Shown: positions 45,500-57,043 of the stretch, in pieces
Numbering within the stretch: the first letter of the stretch is position 1
Layout of the letters: each line of letters starts with the position of its first letter
NCBI GenBank assembly: GCA_949316235.1
Contig: OX438755.1
Span: 17,377,151-17,441,150 of the forward strand
Reading direction: 5' to 3'
Origin: Oegoconia quadripuncta
Taxonomy: Eukaryota > Arthropoda > Insecta > Lepidoptera > Autostichidae
DNA length: 64,000 nucleotides
Translations under genes and position numbers: made by a program
The notes under the pieces: model-generated
What the model was told of the DNA's origin: nothing
The model's input: the letters and a program-made list of their open reading frames with translations, nothing else
Databases searched by the model: none

Positions 45500-45716
45500 A
45501 TCTTTTTTTTTTATGTTGGGTTGGTACTTGACCTCAATCACACCTGATGTTAAGTGAAGATGAGGTCGAAGGTGGAAGCGTACTAACCCGGAAACCCCAA
45601 CACATTTGGGGAACACCTTATCTCACATACACACACACACACAGCAATGCTATTAACATTGCTGCTTGGCGGCAGTATTAGATAAGATAGTGGTAGCTAG
45701 CCAGGTAAAATTTATA
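45500..45716 (-). mobile_element. SINE-A copy, head truncated, in Vrp1 intron 6
   Basis: T(10) tail, 'ggttggtacttgacctcaat', to 'ggtagctagccagg'; the tRNA-like head is missing. A CA-repeat interrupts at about 45625. Confidence 0.75.
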
Positions 45717-45924
45717 TATTATGTTGCATTAAAAACTATCCGAAGATCGAAAACTATAAACTTTCATAGTAAGTTACCATTAAGTATAATTTTCGAGACT
45801 TTCCCATACATTACGCTAAAATATTAGAATTCGTATATGATGGCATGAAAAAGAAAAGTTCCTTCTGTTTTACAAAATGGGATTGAAAATGACTAGACAG
45901 AGGCAATGTAAAAGTCAGAAATAG

Positions 45925-46018
45925 ATTTTGCATTTTTTAAGCTACTGCTTGTTCAAAAGCAATTTTCTTCCGAGAAGAACAATGCAAGCAACATTTGAAG
46001 GATTGCTCTTCACCATCT
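45925..46018 (-). mobile_element. LINE 3' end fragment
   Basis: 'ttttaagctactgcttgttc' and 'cgagaagaacaatgcaagca' resemble 7375-7440, the 3' UTR of the large LINE. Confidence 0.5.
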
Positions 46019-46027
46019 AGTAGAAAT

Positions 46028-46142
46028 GAAAACCATCCATAACTCGGGAACACAATACATGTCTGTATATGTCCCTAGCGGAATTCGAACCCGCGACCTT
46101 TTGGTATACGGGCAGAGTTTCAAACCACTACACCAAACAGTG
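46028..46142 (-). mobile_element. SINE-C partial copy
   Basis: Minus strand: head with B box (GCGGGTTCGAATTCC) and 'gtagtggtttgaaactctgc'. It lies just before the acceptor of Vrp1 exon 7. Confidence 0.6.
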
Positions 46143-46221
46143 GGAGGAGTGTGGAGGTGGGATCCTCAGTTGATCGAGACTTTGCTGAAGCTGCTTTGAT
46201 TAACGCGAGTCTGAATCGCAG

Positions 46222-46390
46222 AGTACGAATGGTTCGGAGGCTGGTGCGCCAGCGCCGCCGGTCCGCGGGTCGTCGATGCGAGCGCTGGACCTGGACGCGC
46301 GCTTCACCGACCTGTTCCAGCTGCCGGCGCGCTTCCCGCCGCCCGGGCCCTTCCTGCGCGTCGCCAAGGGCTACAGCAGCGCCGCCGTCG
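46222..46390 (+). CDS. Vrp1: Vrp1 exon 7: WASP-binding motif
   Basis: Encodes residues 417-472. STNGSEAGAPAPPVRGSSMR is followed by LDLDARFTDLFQLPARFPPP and GPFLRVAKGYSSAAV. This matches the C-terminal WASP-binding region of WIP: RF-x-F/L core, then LP..FP.P.PF, then Y-x-S. It is how WIP clamps the WASP EVH1 domain. The acceptor is taken at ATCGCAG (46221), in phase 0; an alternative AG at 46209 also keeps frame and adds four residues. An in-frame TAA just upstream (46200-46203) shows the exon cannot extend further back. The donor is GTCG/GTAAGT, phase 1. If the intron were retained, the protein would end two codons later (Gly-Lys-stop). Confidence 0.9.
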
Positions 46391-47115
46391 GTAAGTGAGC
46401 GTACCCACCGGCTCAGTTAAAGCCCCCCACCTCTATGTTATGTGCCGTGCTGACGTTGACACTTGAGCCGTTACATGTAATGAGGGTAGATTCAAGTTTT
46501 AAAGAGTTTTGTAGCTAACGTCCGATAACTCAAACGCTTTTTAACTTTAATTTAATTATGATGTCGGACATTTAAAGCGACGGAATGATGTTCAAGGAGC
46601 TAGCTCTTAAAGATAAGAATAGTTTGAGTATTAGGGCGTAATAGTCGGTGAAAAACATTAATCTTTTCGTTATGCTTCAAATTAATGCAGTTGATTTTAT
46701 ATATGTATCTTTGGAAACTGACCTTTTATTTGATATCACAAACAGTAATTTTAAAATTTGGTTGAATAATGTTTCTTTGTGTAAATTTCAGCATATTAAT
46801 CCATAGTTGACAGAGTTAGCAACAAAATAAAAAAAAAACTGTTTATAATTTGAATTTCCCGCCATATATAATGCATAATACGATGTATTCTAAACGGAAT
46901 CATTTACAAACTTCAAAGTTAATATTCTTAGAACGATTCATATTTACTAGCAAAATAGACCGATTTGTGGAAAAAACAATTTGCTCCAAATTAATATTAT
47001 AAAAAAGAACTTTTTATGTTAAATTCTGACACATTTTTAAATGTTACTGTAGGCAATCGTGTTGAATTTTTATTTTGAAGTTTGGGTTATCATTTTGAGT
47101 ACATCCTCTCAAGCA

Positions 47116-47271
47116 GGCGATACACGATAGGGTCAGGCCTAACACAGCTATGCTGGCGAGTGAGAGTATTTTATTTTAAGCATAAGTGTACAATTCTCTT
47201 ATATGTATACGTTCATGTACTGTGTTACTAATGGGCAAAACTGTGCAAGCATAATCCTATCGTGTATGCCC
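47116..47271. mobile_element. Small inverted-repeat element (MITE-like)
   Basis: Ends 'ggcgatacacgatagg' and 'cctatcgtgtatgccc' are inverted repeats of about 15 bp around a 125-bp non-coding core. Confidence 0.55.
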
Positions 47272-49817
47272 AAAGGGTTTAGGCAAAGAACTACGTATAT
47301 CGACAACTTAGAGTCGTCGTACCGCATGGTGTGACCCGACCTAAGTCGTTTGTATTACCAAACCGACAAATGTCGATCTGTATGCGAAGTGCAAGTTATG
47401 CTTTGATTTTAAGTCTACGTGCCTATGAAAGAAACGGTTTGGATAACTAACCGCGGTGTATATTATTTCATACAAATTTTCACGTAAACGCGGTAGTGAA
47501 AATCGGACCAAAATTTACACTGTGCATACCAACCGATGCGTCAGACCGTGATTTTTTAAAATGATATACTTTAGCTGTGACGCATCGTAAATCTGATAGT
47601 TATACAAAGTGATTCCTTTTTTACTTATCATCGAAGCTCGGAAAATTGGATGTCGTAGTTAAACTCAACCCTGTTCCAATCGGGCGTACCATAGTCGCGT
47701 AATATTCTGACTTGTGACCTTTTTCTACGTAATAATATAGCAAATATTTTTTAATGTAACATTTAAAATTTCGAATTTTTTCATGGATGTAAGGACCTTT
47801 TTCTAATCCATGTATTGCAAATTACAAAAGACATAGTTGAAAGATTGATGGTGACTGTCAAAAAAAAATACTTATTTAGAACAGTGATGAATCATAGCAA
47901 TGATGGCTGATTTTCTGAGCCTGATATATGAAACGTATGCTTGTCGCTTCTTTTAAATTCTTTTTTGAATATACTCGTTTGAATACTTATGTAGCATTGT
48001 AACTGGTTCAACATTTTAACTGCATAAATAATGACATTTAAAAGAATAATAATTGCAGTTGGAACTCGTTACAATATTTCACAGGTATTTGGATAGTAAC
48101 AGTGAAAGTATCGATGTTTGGTTTGGTCTACGAGCGGTTTTAAGCTAAGACACCGCTGATTCATTTTAAATATTCGCAGATGGATGAGTGGCAACTATTA
48201 ACACTTTCTCAATCTCAATGAAGATTGCTACATGAAACAAATATGGCCACAAACGAAAGTGTAAAAGCATAAGGATAAAGGGAGATACAGTATTTGAAAA
48301 CCGAGCATGCGAATGGAACGCAATAAAAATGAGACAATTTTTGATAAACGATCGCTCAGGTAGCAACAACAAGTAGTAGTAACGATAGTAACAAATACAA
48401 AAAAGACCGCCAAAATTTATGAGTGAGGTCAAAAAAGACCATACCATTTGAGGTGTTAAATATTAAAAAATAATACAAGTTTACAAATATTTGGTTTAAA
48501 GTTTAATATTACCCCTTTTGGGCAAACCAAATCACGTACGCGGCCGCGTGAGAAATAACGTAGCGCTAGTATTACTCTTTATGGGATATATTATGTTGGA
48601 CCACCCAAGAGGGAAATTCAGGTTCCATTTACTACAACTTTTGTTTTAGTCCATCTGTTTATTTTCCGCAATATTTTGTTTATAATTCGAAATGTTTCTC
48701 AAATCTATAAATGCCTTTGCAGGGTAGGTAATGTGTAGAAGGCCAGGTATACAACCCGCGCCCTGTATGTAATGTACGACAATAGTTTTATTGTGTTGTA
48801 TGTGCTGAATGTCTGGAATTAATTTGTTGGATAGTATGCTTATAGTACGAAATGGACCTTTGCACTCTTTTTGTGGATAAGAATAACGAAATCTGTGTCG
48901 TGTTAGGTTGGATGTTCTTGCGGTAAATGCCAAAACCAGGTATACTGCGTGTAAGGGACAACCCGAGATTCCCTTTATGGGCATGTTATTTAATTCAAAA
49001 TAAAGCTAAATTAAAATATCTTATTTACTTCGGTTGTAAATAAATATCCAAATAAATCGAAGAAAATTACTCTTAACCACTATACAACCACGGCTATTGA
49101 CTGGTAGAATAGTAGATGGCGTAATTCATTCTTTAACTTGCAACGTTGCCAGTTTATCAATTACATTTAAGAGGAAGCTTTATACTAGAATACGTAATTA
49201 ATTTGTTTGAAAAAAAAAAGTTATTTATTTATTTTCTCTATTAACATAAAAAATCAACTAAAAATTGTATCGAGGTACCTAACCACATGTCGACTTGTCC
49301 CTTACAGGCAGTATGTTTACAACATCTTGGCCAGAATTCAGAGCTTTGTCTCGATAACAAATACCCATGTTTTTAAAATTCATTATTAATGGACATGTTT
49401 TTTATATGAATTGTTATGACAGATAACATTACTACGAGAATTACAATTATAACACCGACTTACAGCTTAAATAATTGACTGATTGGTCAACTTAGTGTAG
49501 CCAATTGGTATTTTGTTGACTACTGTAAGTTGATGGTCACATTCAATAGCTGACCGTAAATTTGCAATAGATGACTTGTCACTTTAGTCAGAAACAGTCA
49601 CTTTCATTTATATAAAAAAAACTTATTGTATTTCTATATTTACACAACAATAAAACTAAAATAACAATGATTTCATATGTGAAGTACATTACACAATTAT
49701 ATAATTAAATAGGTTAAAATTATATGATTACTACATAATTACTTTTTACATGGTTTAATGCTAGTAGGTATATTTAGGGTTTCCAGTTTTTTTAAATTAT
49801 ATATATTTTTTTAATTA

Positions 49818-50050
49818 TAAATAATAAATAAATAAATATTTCGGACACTTACACCAATCATCTAATCCCAAACTAAGCAAAGCTTGTACTATGGATCAAT
49901 GGAACATACATAAATATTTATATAAACATCCATGACTCGGGAATAAATGTTCGTAATCATCACACAAATATTTACCCTTCGCGGGATTCAAACCAGCAAC
50001 CGTTGGTTTTGCTGACAGGGCCACTATCCACTACACCAATCGGTCGTCGA
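49818..50050 (-). mobile_element. SINE-B, near full length
   Basis: Tail 'aaataaataaatatttcgga' to a complete tRNA-like head ending 'ccaatcggtcgtcg' (A box TTGGTGTAGTGG on the minus strand). It lies in Vrp1 intron 7. Confidence 0.85.
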
Positions 50051-52005
50051 CTATTGCGCATTACTTAAGAAAAAAAAAGGAAATTCATGATTAATTAATG
50101 CGAAAGTGACCGAATGTGACCGTCGTGTTTGATTCGTAATTTTCGTCAAGTTGCATCTCTAACTTCTGTAACAGAAGGTTCGATTTTAATTGTTATAGAG
50201 TGTGTAAGGGACATCCGGTTATTTGCTACGAATGAATGAGAGATATCCTTAATGCAAAGGCACTTATAAGATTTATCGTTGATAAGACGTAGAGGTTTCA
50301 TAATAAATTCTGTATTTGTAACGCTAGTGTATAACGACAAAACAATCGACAATATATCGACGGACTGACATCCCTAATCGACTGCTGGCTACAGAGCCTT
50401 ATAATATATACCATTTACATTAATATTGTCATAATTATATGTTAAATAGAGCAAAACGCACAAATGCTCTGCGTAAATAGTCATAAATTGTATACAACAT
50501 AGTATTATGTACGTTGTACATATAGATTATTAAGTGCAATAGGTACAAGTCATAAAAAATTGACATAATAATTTTTATAGATTAGTATTTTAATATAAGA
50601 GTCAAATTATAATAACGTGTTATAGAAACCAAATTTTAAAAATTCTTATTCTATGTTATGAAAAATCTTTATTAATGTTAAAATCGATTGTTTCGGTGCA
50701 TGAGTCGTAAGCATGAGAAATGTCTTCGTACCTTTTGAATAAGTGTCCTTACTATCTATAGTTGTAAACAATATGGGTAAGTAAGCCAAGTTTACATTCG
50801 GTTTATATTTTTTAAATGTTGATAATGATTTATCAGGTAACGTTATACGATTGGTTTGCGTTTTTTTCCCAATCCTAATGTAAACTTGAGCTTAGAATGT
50901 AAGTTTTTATCTTTATGTTAAAACTGATCTTTATTTGGCTTTTTATTCTTGATAAATTAGACATATTTTATCTTATGCATAGTTTAAAAGTATTTTTCTT
51001 CTTTATTGCTCACTATTAATAATTATATTGTTTTATAGTACATTTTGTTATTATGACTGAGAATCATAAGTACACTCAAATTATCCGATAAAGAAAGAGT
51101 TCACAGACTCCCGTTATTGGCGTAAATTATTTAAAAAAAATTGCATTTAAACTTATCATTCCAAGAGAAAAGTTCTCTATTTTTTATCTTTTTGTACTGC
51201 CATAAAAGGTGATTAGGGCAAAGTGTTTTCATTACATCATCCAATTCTCATTGACAATAACAAATCAAAAGTCACTCATTGGCTTCAGAAAATCATGGGG
51301 GTCATTTTAACAGATTCAAAAATTCATTCAACATTGACATCATCCGAGGAAGTCGGTTAGAACCAAAATTTATATATTTCTATAACTATATTTAAAGATA
51401 TATTTTGACAGTTGTAGAATATAAATTATTTCGTTAGTAAATAACTATGTTTAGTAGAACTTTTTAACATAGAGATATGTGAAGTCATTATATTAATAAT
51501 ATTATCTATACGTAGTTTAGTTAGACTTATGATAAACCCTACGCCAATTATTACACATATCAACGGATTACGATTGCTTTCTTGGGAAAGAAATAATACT
51601 TTTTTTTCTTGATACGTGTAATCTTTGCCTCTTGCACGAGTTAAAGGTAATTGGTCATGTAATGTAGATGGAAATTCATGTTGTGATTTTTAAAATATAT
51701 TTTATAGTGAGGTGCCATTTACAGCAAATATATGTACGTTGTCGTAACTGTGACGGCTTATATAATAATACATTTAATTTACATTATTTTAGTTCGAAGC
51801 GCGTGTTGCTCACTGATTTCTGTATCGTAAAGTACTATATAAATAATATTCAGTACCTAATGGGACGTACCTATTTGTTAGTTATGAGTTTTGATTTAGA
51901 GGCTTTCCCTCTACGCGATATACATAACATTGGAGTCATTTAAAATGCACGTAAATAGCTAGGTATTTAATGCTGGCGATGCATCAACACCTGATTTTAT
52001 TGCAG

Positions 52006-52061
52006 CGGAACGACTTACCATCAATGAGTGTTGTGTTCTTTTGTCAAGACCATCTCCTTAG
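52006..52061 (+). CDS. Possible alternative terminal exon of Vrp1
   Basis: A strong acceptor (CTGATTTTATTGCAG) is followed by two bases that fit the phase-1 end of exon 7, then ERLTINECCVLLSRPSP and a stop at 52059. An AATAAA lies at 52111-52116. The peptide shows no resemblance to the WIP tail, so this may be chance. Confidence 0.25.
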
Positions 52062-53637
52062 CCACAGACCACCTACTCCAATAGGCGTGTAAAGCCAATT
52101 ATTTTCTTTTAAATAAATTCTGTCAAATTAAGAAGAATGATAGTCGTGGAAAAGTCAAGGGTGGCTCTATCATTAATGAGATTATTGATGACTGTCGTTG
52201 ATATTTTATGAATAAATGTTTGCTATAGACTACATAGCTATAATGTATTGCGACGGTCGAATAGGTTGCTGTAGTTCATCATACTCATATACGTAAACAT
52301 TAAAACAACCTTTGAAGTCGAATATTGTGAGTTTGACGTAGAAGTTAAAAAGAGCAATTTTTCAATATTTTCGCGTGCAGCGCTCTGCGTATTTTATGTC
52401 TAGGGAGCGGGTGGTCTGGGTCTTTAGCCCTCAATCAGTTTAATAGCTTTCAATATTCTATACTAACCTGTCAAGAACATCAGTGAGCATTAATTATACG
52501 CTTTTTGTATTGAGAAGCAACCGGTATTGTGATACAGTGATGTATGATGCTTATTATTTATATTATTATTATTTTTGGATAATAAAAAAGTAATATTATG
52601 GAACAGTTGTCTAGTATTTCATTGTTTTAACCTTGGATCGACAGCTTGTATGTGTACCTACAGTACTTCATGCTTCTGAACGCATTGTCTTATTCTAAGA
52701 ATGTAGTAAAGGACTACAAGGGGTTGTCTAATTCAATTATTCAAATTCCAATAAATTCCATCAGTGTATTTCTATCCAGTAAATTGATTGGCTGTCAAGC
52801 CTTTTTTCCCGCCTTTTAATTATCATAATATTAGTTACACATAGATAGAATACCTCAAAGAGTACTTAGTGTATTGTGTGAACTACAAAACATCCCGCAT
52901 GTAATGGGTAAGTTTCTTCACTATTCTACTTTTAGCATGTTATTACGATGTAGCATTCTCATTATCACTGTTGCCACTGTAGTATTAACCCTAGCACGTA
53001 ACATGCGCATGACATATTGCACGCTAGCGCCATCTGCATTTTGCACGTGCACGAAATGCATGGGAACACTTTGAAATAAATTAATAATTAAATTCTAGAG
53101 TTAGATTTTTGTGTAAAACTTAAATACAGTTAAATTTAATATAGCGTCAATATCACGTTATATATATATATAAAAAAAAACTTGTGACTAGTTTCATGAA
53201 CGATCAATCCATCCTGTAAATACACTTAACATTCAGAACGATGTAAGACCGATATTGTTTTATAAGGATGTTGGCCTGGAAGGTTTGTGGACATGCCTAA
53301 CTATGCCATTTTCATGATAATTGTTGCTCTTGATACCTAATAATAATAACAAACGAGCATCTCATTCGATCTAAGGCATGTCTCTAACTTTTTAAGTACC
53401 CATATTGCATTATCAAAGACCTTTTAATTGTAAAATATCTTTGTCAAATGCATTATCAAAGGTGATGCCGTACATTTTTCATAAAAGATTTTACCCATTA
53501 TGTATATATGATTTTATAAAATATTGATGTGTTTCCTCGATAAAGGTCTTTGATGACTACCAAAAATGTACAAAACACCACAGGGCGCCTAGTCTAGATT
53601 TAGTTCGTTTTCTAATGCGATTAAATATGGCCGGCAG

Positions 53638-53714
53638 CGAGCAAGGCGCAGGCGCCGCCGCCCCCGCTGCGCGTGCCGCTCGAGGGCTGGTCGGGGACCT
53701 CCAGCGCCTGCTAG
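53638..53714 (+). CDS. Vrp1: Vrp1 terminal exon, short form
   Basis: The acceptor GGCCGGCAG gives two bases (CG) completing the codon split after exon 7, then SKAQAPPPPLRVPLEGWSG and TSSAC before TAG at 53712-53714. Vertebrate WIP proteins end with a similar S-K..APPLPP-type tail soon after the WASP-binding motif, which supports this acceptor and frame. The short form would be 497 residues. The stop is TAG followed by C, a context associated with leaky termination in insects. Beyond it the same frame is open for 289 codons (next entry). Confidence 0.6.
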
Positions 53715-54584
53715 CGAGCGCGGGGGGCCGCCGCCCCCGCCCCCCTAGGGCCCGCCCCAGCCCCCCCGGGGCCCGCGCCCCCCCGCTGCGGCTCCACGCT
53801 GCACCTGGCGCCGCACACGCACCCCGCGCACGCGCTTCTCTCCGTCGCGCATGCGCTGCTCTGCCCGGCCTCCGTCGGCACCGCCCCCCTCGCTCCCGCT
53901 GCCTCACCCGCCCCCCTCGCCCCCGCTGCCTCACCCGCCCCCAACGTGGCGCCCGAGGCGGACTTCTCCATCCTCCCCATAGATGACGTCACGATGCCCG
54001 ACGACGACGTCAGCGATCTGCGTGACGTCGTAGATGCGATCAATCGACTCTGCGACACGATGATGACCTCCTACGAGGAGGCGGAGGACATCGACGACGA
54101 GGTCGTCGGCGAGGCTGAATCCATCGAGACGGCCGAGGAGGTTCGGTGCGTCGAGTACGGAGATAGTGAGCTGGTGAGTCCCGAGGAGGTTGTCGTGCGG
54201 ACGGTTGAGGTTCATGGCGTCGACCGATGGAGCGACTCCACCTCCCAGATGTCCCCGCCTCGAGCGGACGACGCCGAAACGGTCACGTCCGACACCGAAG
54301 CTATAGTAGCTCAGTGCGAGCCGACCAGCGAGATGTATTACACGGCGTCTTCTGAGGTGTCGCTCTTGTCCGATACGGAGCTCCCGGACAGAACCGAGGA
54401 TGATGACAGGGAAGCGAAAGATGATAGAAAGGAGTGTGTGATCGCTGGCCATGTGGCCGCGATGAGAGAGAGGTTCGAGAGCATGACTCGCACTAACACA
54501 CCATGTCCGGATTTGGTCCGCTCGCTGTCCCCTTCGTTGGAGGTGTTTAGGAATGTAACGCCGTCACCCGATCGGTTAGGTTAG
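53715..54584 (+). CDS. Vrp1 C-terminal extension frame (readthrough or alternative splice)
   Basis: An open frame of 289 codons, in the same frame as the preceding exon, ends at TAG 54582-54584. The first 75 residues are Ala/Pro-rich, including a 27-bp tandem duplication (53889-53942). Then an acidic region follows: EADFSILPIDDVTMPDDD, DVVDAINRLCDTMM, EEAEDIDDEVVGEAESIET, YYTASSEVSLLSDTELPDR, and finally AAMRERFESMTRTNTPCPD and LVRSLSPSLEVFRNVTPSPD. The strong GC-ending codon bias and protein-like composition argue for real coding sequence. AGs at 53747-53748 and 53759-53760, after C-rich tracts, could be acceptors that skip the TAG and keep the frame from exon 7. It could instead be the last exon of a separate gene; no homologue is recognised. 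Confidence 0.7.
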   Translation, partial: RARGAAAPAPLGPAPAPPGPAPPRCGSTLHLAPHTHPAHALLSVAHALLCPASVGTAPLAPAASPAPLAPAASPAPNVAPEADFSILPIDDVTMPDDDVSDLRDVVDAINRLCDTMMTSYEEAEDIDDEVVGEAESIETAEEVRCVEYGDSELVSPEEVVVRTVEVHGVDRWSDSTSQMSPPRADDAETVTSDTEAIVAQCEPTSEMYYTASSEVSLLSDTELPDRTEDDDREAKDDRKECVIAGHVAAMRERFESMTRTNTPCPDLVRSLSPSLEVFRNVTPSPDRLG

Positions 54585-54695
54585 TGTAAGAAAGTAAAGA
54601 GAGAAAGATTACATTCTAAAGTGTAATTTGAATTAGGTCTGCCAAATTTTACACTAAAATCATTTTTATGCGAATAAGGGATTTTTAAATATGAA

Positions 54696-54701
54696 AATAA
54701 A
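54696..54701 (+). terminator. Candidate polyadenylation signal for the long Vrp1 form
   Basis: Canonical AATAAA 112 nt after the stop at 54584. Confidence 0.55.
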
Positions 54702-55248
54702 AAGCAATGTAGGTTAACTTAATACCTATGTAAAGTGGAACAAAATAATGTGGTTCAGTGTGGGAAGGGTAAGTACGAATGCGTCGTAAATTGAAAATAT
54801 ACTAGTTTAAGATGTAACATTCAGTACATTCAAATATCTAAATCAACCACAGAATATTAACGCCATAGAATCTTTGTAGTGCTGGGATTGGTAGCTTTTA
54901 CACACATTCTTCGCGGGGACATATTTCGTATATGATCCTGCAGTTTTTTTTCATAAAACAAGATCCCTATGTGTTATCAGTCATTACATTTTAGGGTCCG
55001 AGAACCTAACGATTTTAAACTTCCTATTTCTTGTGTAGTCTGGAAAACCTCCAATACTTTAATTAGCACATACAATTTGTATTGATTACAGCGGGTGTAT
55101 GAGCCTCAAATGTGACCCGTATTATGTGCATAGATTGATTTTCCTTAAGCTAAATTTAACCGTATTTTTCGTACGGTAACTATAAAATTTAATCAACATT
55201 TTTATGCGACTTGCATCCTTTACAAACTGAGAAAAAAAGGAAAAATTT

Positions 55249-55387
55249 GGGCCCGTATTACAGAAGCAAAGATCTCCGCTTGAGGACAGTTAAAAAGGGA
55301 CAGATTTATATAACTTGTATTGCGGCATCTCTTTCTGACTATGCTCAAGCGCAGATCTACGTTTGAGCAACATAAATACGGGCCTTA
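55249..55387 (+). mobile_element. Small inverted-repeat element, family M2
   Basis: Ends 'ggcccgtattacagaag' and 'aacataaatacgggcctta' are inverted repeats. A second copy lies inverted at 56057-56187. Confidence 0.7.
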
Positions 55388-56056
55388 GACTTCTCAATTT
55401 AAAAAGAACGTAAATCGCATAAAGATTTTGATGAACTCTGATCTTTACCTCGTGACCCAGTTTTCATACAAACAAATAAATACGGCTGATTTTAGCTTGT
55501 AAGGGAAGGGAAGTAGGTATACGCGTATCTACTCTGACCTATGGTTATATAAAAAGACGTGAAGTGCAGGCACCAGGCAGACACCAACACAGTATTATCG
55601 AGTATCTAATTCAATTGGTGCGAAGGTTGACAAACACTATATCGCTGAAACAAAACGAATTACTTTCTAAATCATTTGTTATGTCATGGAATGTCAAACG
55701 AGCTGCAGCAGCATACTGGATAGTGATGACTGCCGCCACGACATACACCTAGACATTTTTTTTACTGCGTTGAGGATAGCCGTTCAGATGCGGATATTTT
55801 TATCGGAATGAATTCCGAGTTGTTCCACAAAGTTTGGGACATGATTTATGATTGTGAACAACTATTGTTTTGGTAAGAAATATGACAGCGCGAAAAACGT
55901 ATCTGTTCTGTTTCATACAAAATTTCGACCAAAATCCTTGATTTGAAAAGCTGACTTTTATTTTACGCTGTAAGATTTAGGTCCATAGTATATATATATT
56001 TTTTTAATAGTCGTTGTTCATAATCTGAGTACTCAGACTTCCGTTTGTCGAACGAC

Positions 56057-56187
56057 TAAGGCCCGTATTTCAGAATGTTGTTCAAGCGTAGATCTGCGCT
56101 TGAGCATACTTAGAAAGAGATGCCGCTATACAAGTTACATAAAGCTGTCCCTTTTTAACTGTCCTCTTCTGTAAGACGGACCTTAGA
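56057..56187 (-). mobile_element. Small inverted-repeat element, family M2, inverted copy
   Basis: Reverse complement matches 55249-55387 along its length ('aggacagttaaaaagggaca', 'cggcatctctttct', 'gctcaagcgcagatctacg'). Confidence 0.75.
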
Positions 56188-56748
56188 TTTCATCCGTTAT
56201 GAGGTTTTATCGAATAAAGTAGCATTATTAAATGGTAGAAAATATGTAAAAAGAGATTTAGTTTTTAGGGTTAGCAACATCACAATTTTTGACAGTTATC
56301 CGCCTTTTTCCCAAGTTCTATGAATTTCAAAAATTGGCCCGATCAAACTGTAATTATGATAATGTACCAACTGAAATCGTCGTACATTTAGGACTGAAAA
56401 TAATCAAGCAAGGAGCACATTAAAGAATACTACAGTTTCTCCGCCTCTATTTTTTAAATTTTCATTCTGATTTTTCATAGAAGATGGAAATTTTTCTCGA
56501 AAATCACAGTCATTGTGACGTATTTAACGTTGAGGGTAAACGATGGTGACCCAGTTTCATACAAACTGTAACAGACTACATATAAAAAAAGACGAAGTTA
56601 AATGAAGCTTGTAATTAAGCAATATTTTCGATATTTTAGTAACAAAAGTTACAGTTGGTAGGGTCTAGTTAACGTGAATAAAATAGGTTTAAAATAAGTT
56701 ATTGGTGGGATAATATCCTCACTTTTTCATTCATACAAAAAATTAGCT

Positions 56749-57043
56749 AACCGCTTCCGCAGCTCAATGTAAACAACATATTATACAGGTACATATTTAG
56801 TACTCGGTTTGGTTGGTGGTAGGGCATTTTAAATGTCCGCCTGGCTAGCTACCACCATCTTATCTAAATCTGCCGCCAAACAGCAATGTTAATAGGATTG
56901 TTGTGTTCCGGTTGTCAGAGATAAAATAGCCAGTTCCCAAATATGATGGGGTTTCCGGGTTAGTACGCTTCTGCCTTAATCTTCACTTCAGGTGTGATTG
57001 AGGTCAAGTGTTAACCCATTGTGCATAAAAAAAAAAAAAAAAA
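56749..57043 (+). mobile_element. SINE-A copy, plus strand, short head
   Basis: 'ccgcttccgcagctcaatgt' A-box region, a deletion that removes the B box, then 'ctcggtttggttggtggtag' to A(17). AAAATT flanks both ends. Confidence 0.75.

Larger units (their letters stand above)
46391..53637 (+). other. Vrp1: Vrp1 intron 7 (about 7.2 kb)
   Basis: AT-rich and poor in recognisable genes. It contains a SINE-B copy (49818-50050), an inverted-repeat element (47116-47271) and a possible alternative terminal exon (52006-52061). The remaining stretches, for example 46500-47100, 47300-49800 and 50100-52000, show no gene or repeat I can name. Confidence 0.65.

Noticed and set aside
45218..45616. 132-codon minus-strand Gly-rich frame
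   Set aside because: Its Gly runs are the complement of the proline codons in Vrp1 exon 6, and it runs on into SINE-A. Not a gene.
53615..53986. 123-codon plus-strand frame starting MRLNMAGSEQ in a different frame
   Set aside because: It overlaps the GC-rich Vrp1 exon out of phase. From 53750 it turns into Arg/Pro-rich text. The segment near GLVGDLQRLLASAGG looks protein-like, so a homopolymer sequencing error cannot be fully excluded, but the splice phase favours the other frame.
53931..54452. 173-codon open frame on the minus strand
   Set aside because: It lies opposite the plus-strand frame 53715-54584, which has far better codon use and composition; the minus frame is an antisense shadow in GC-rich coding DNA.
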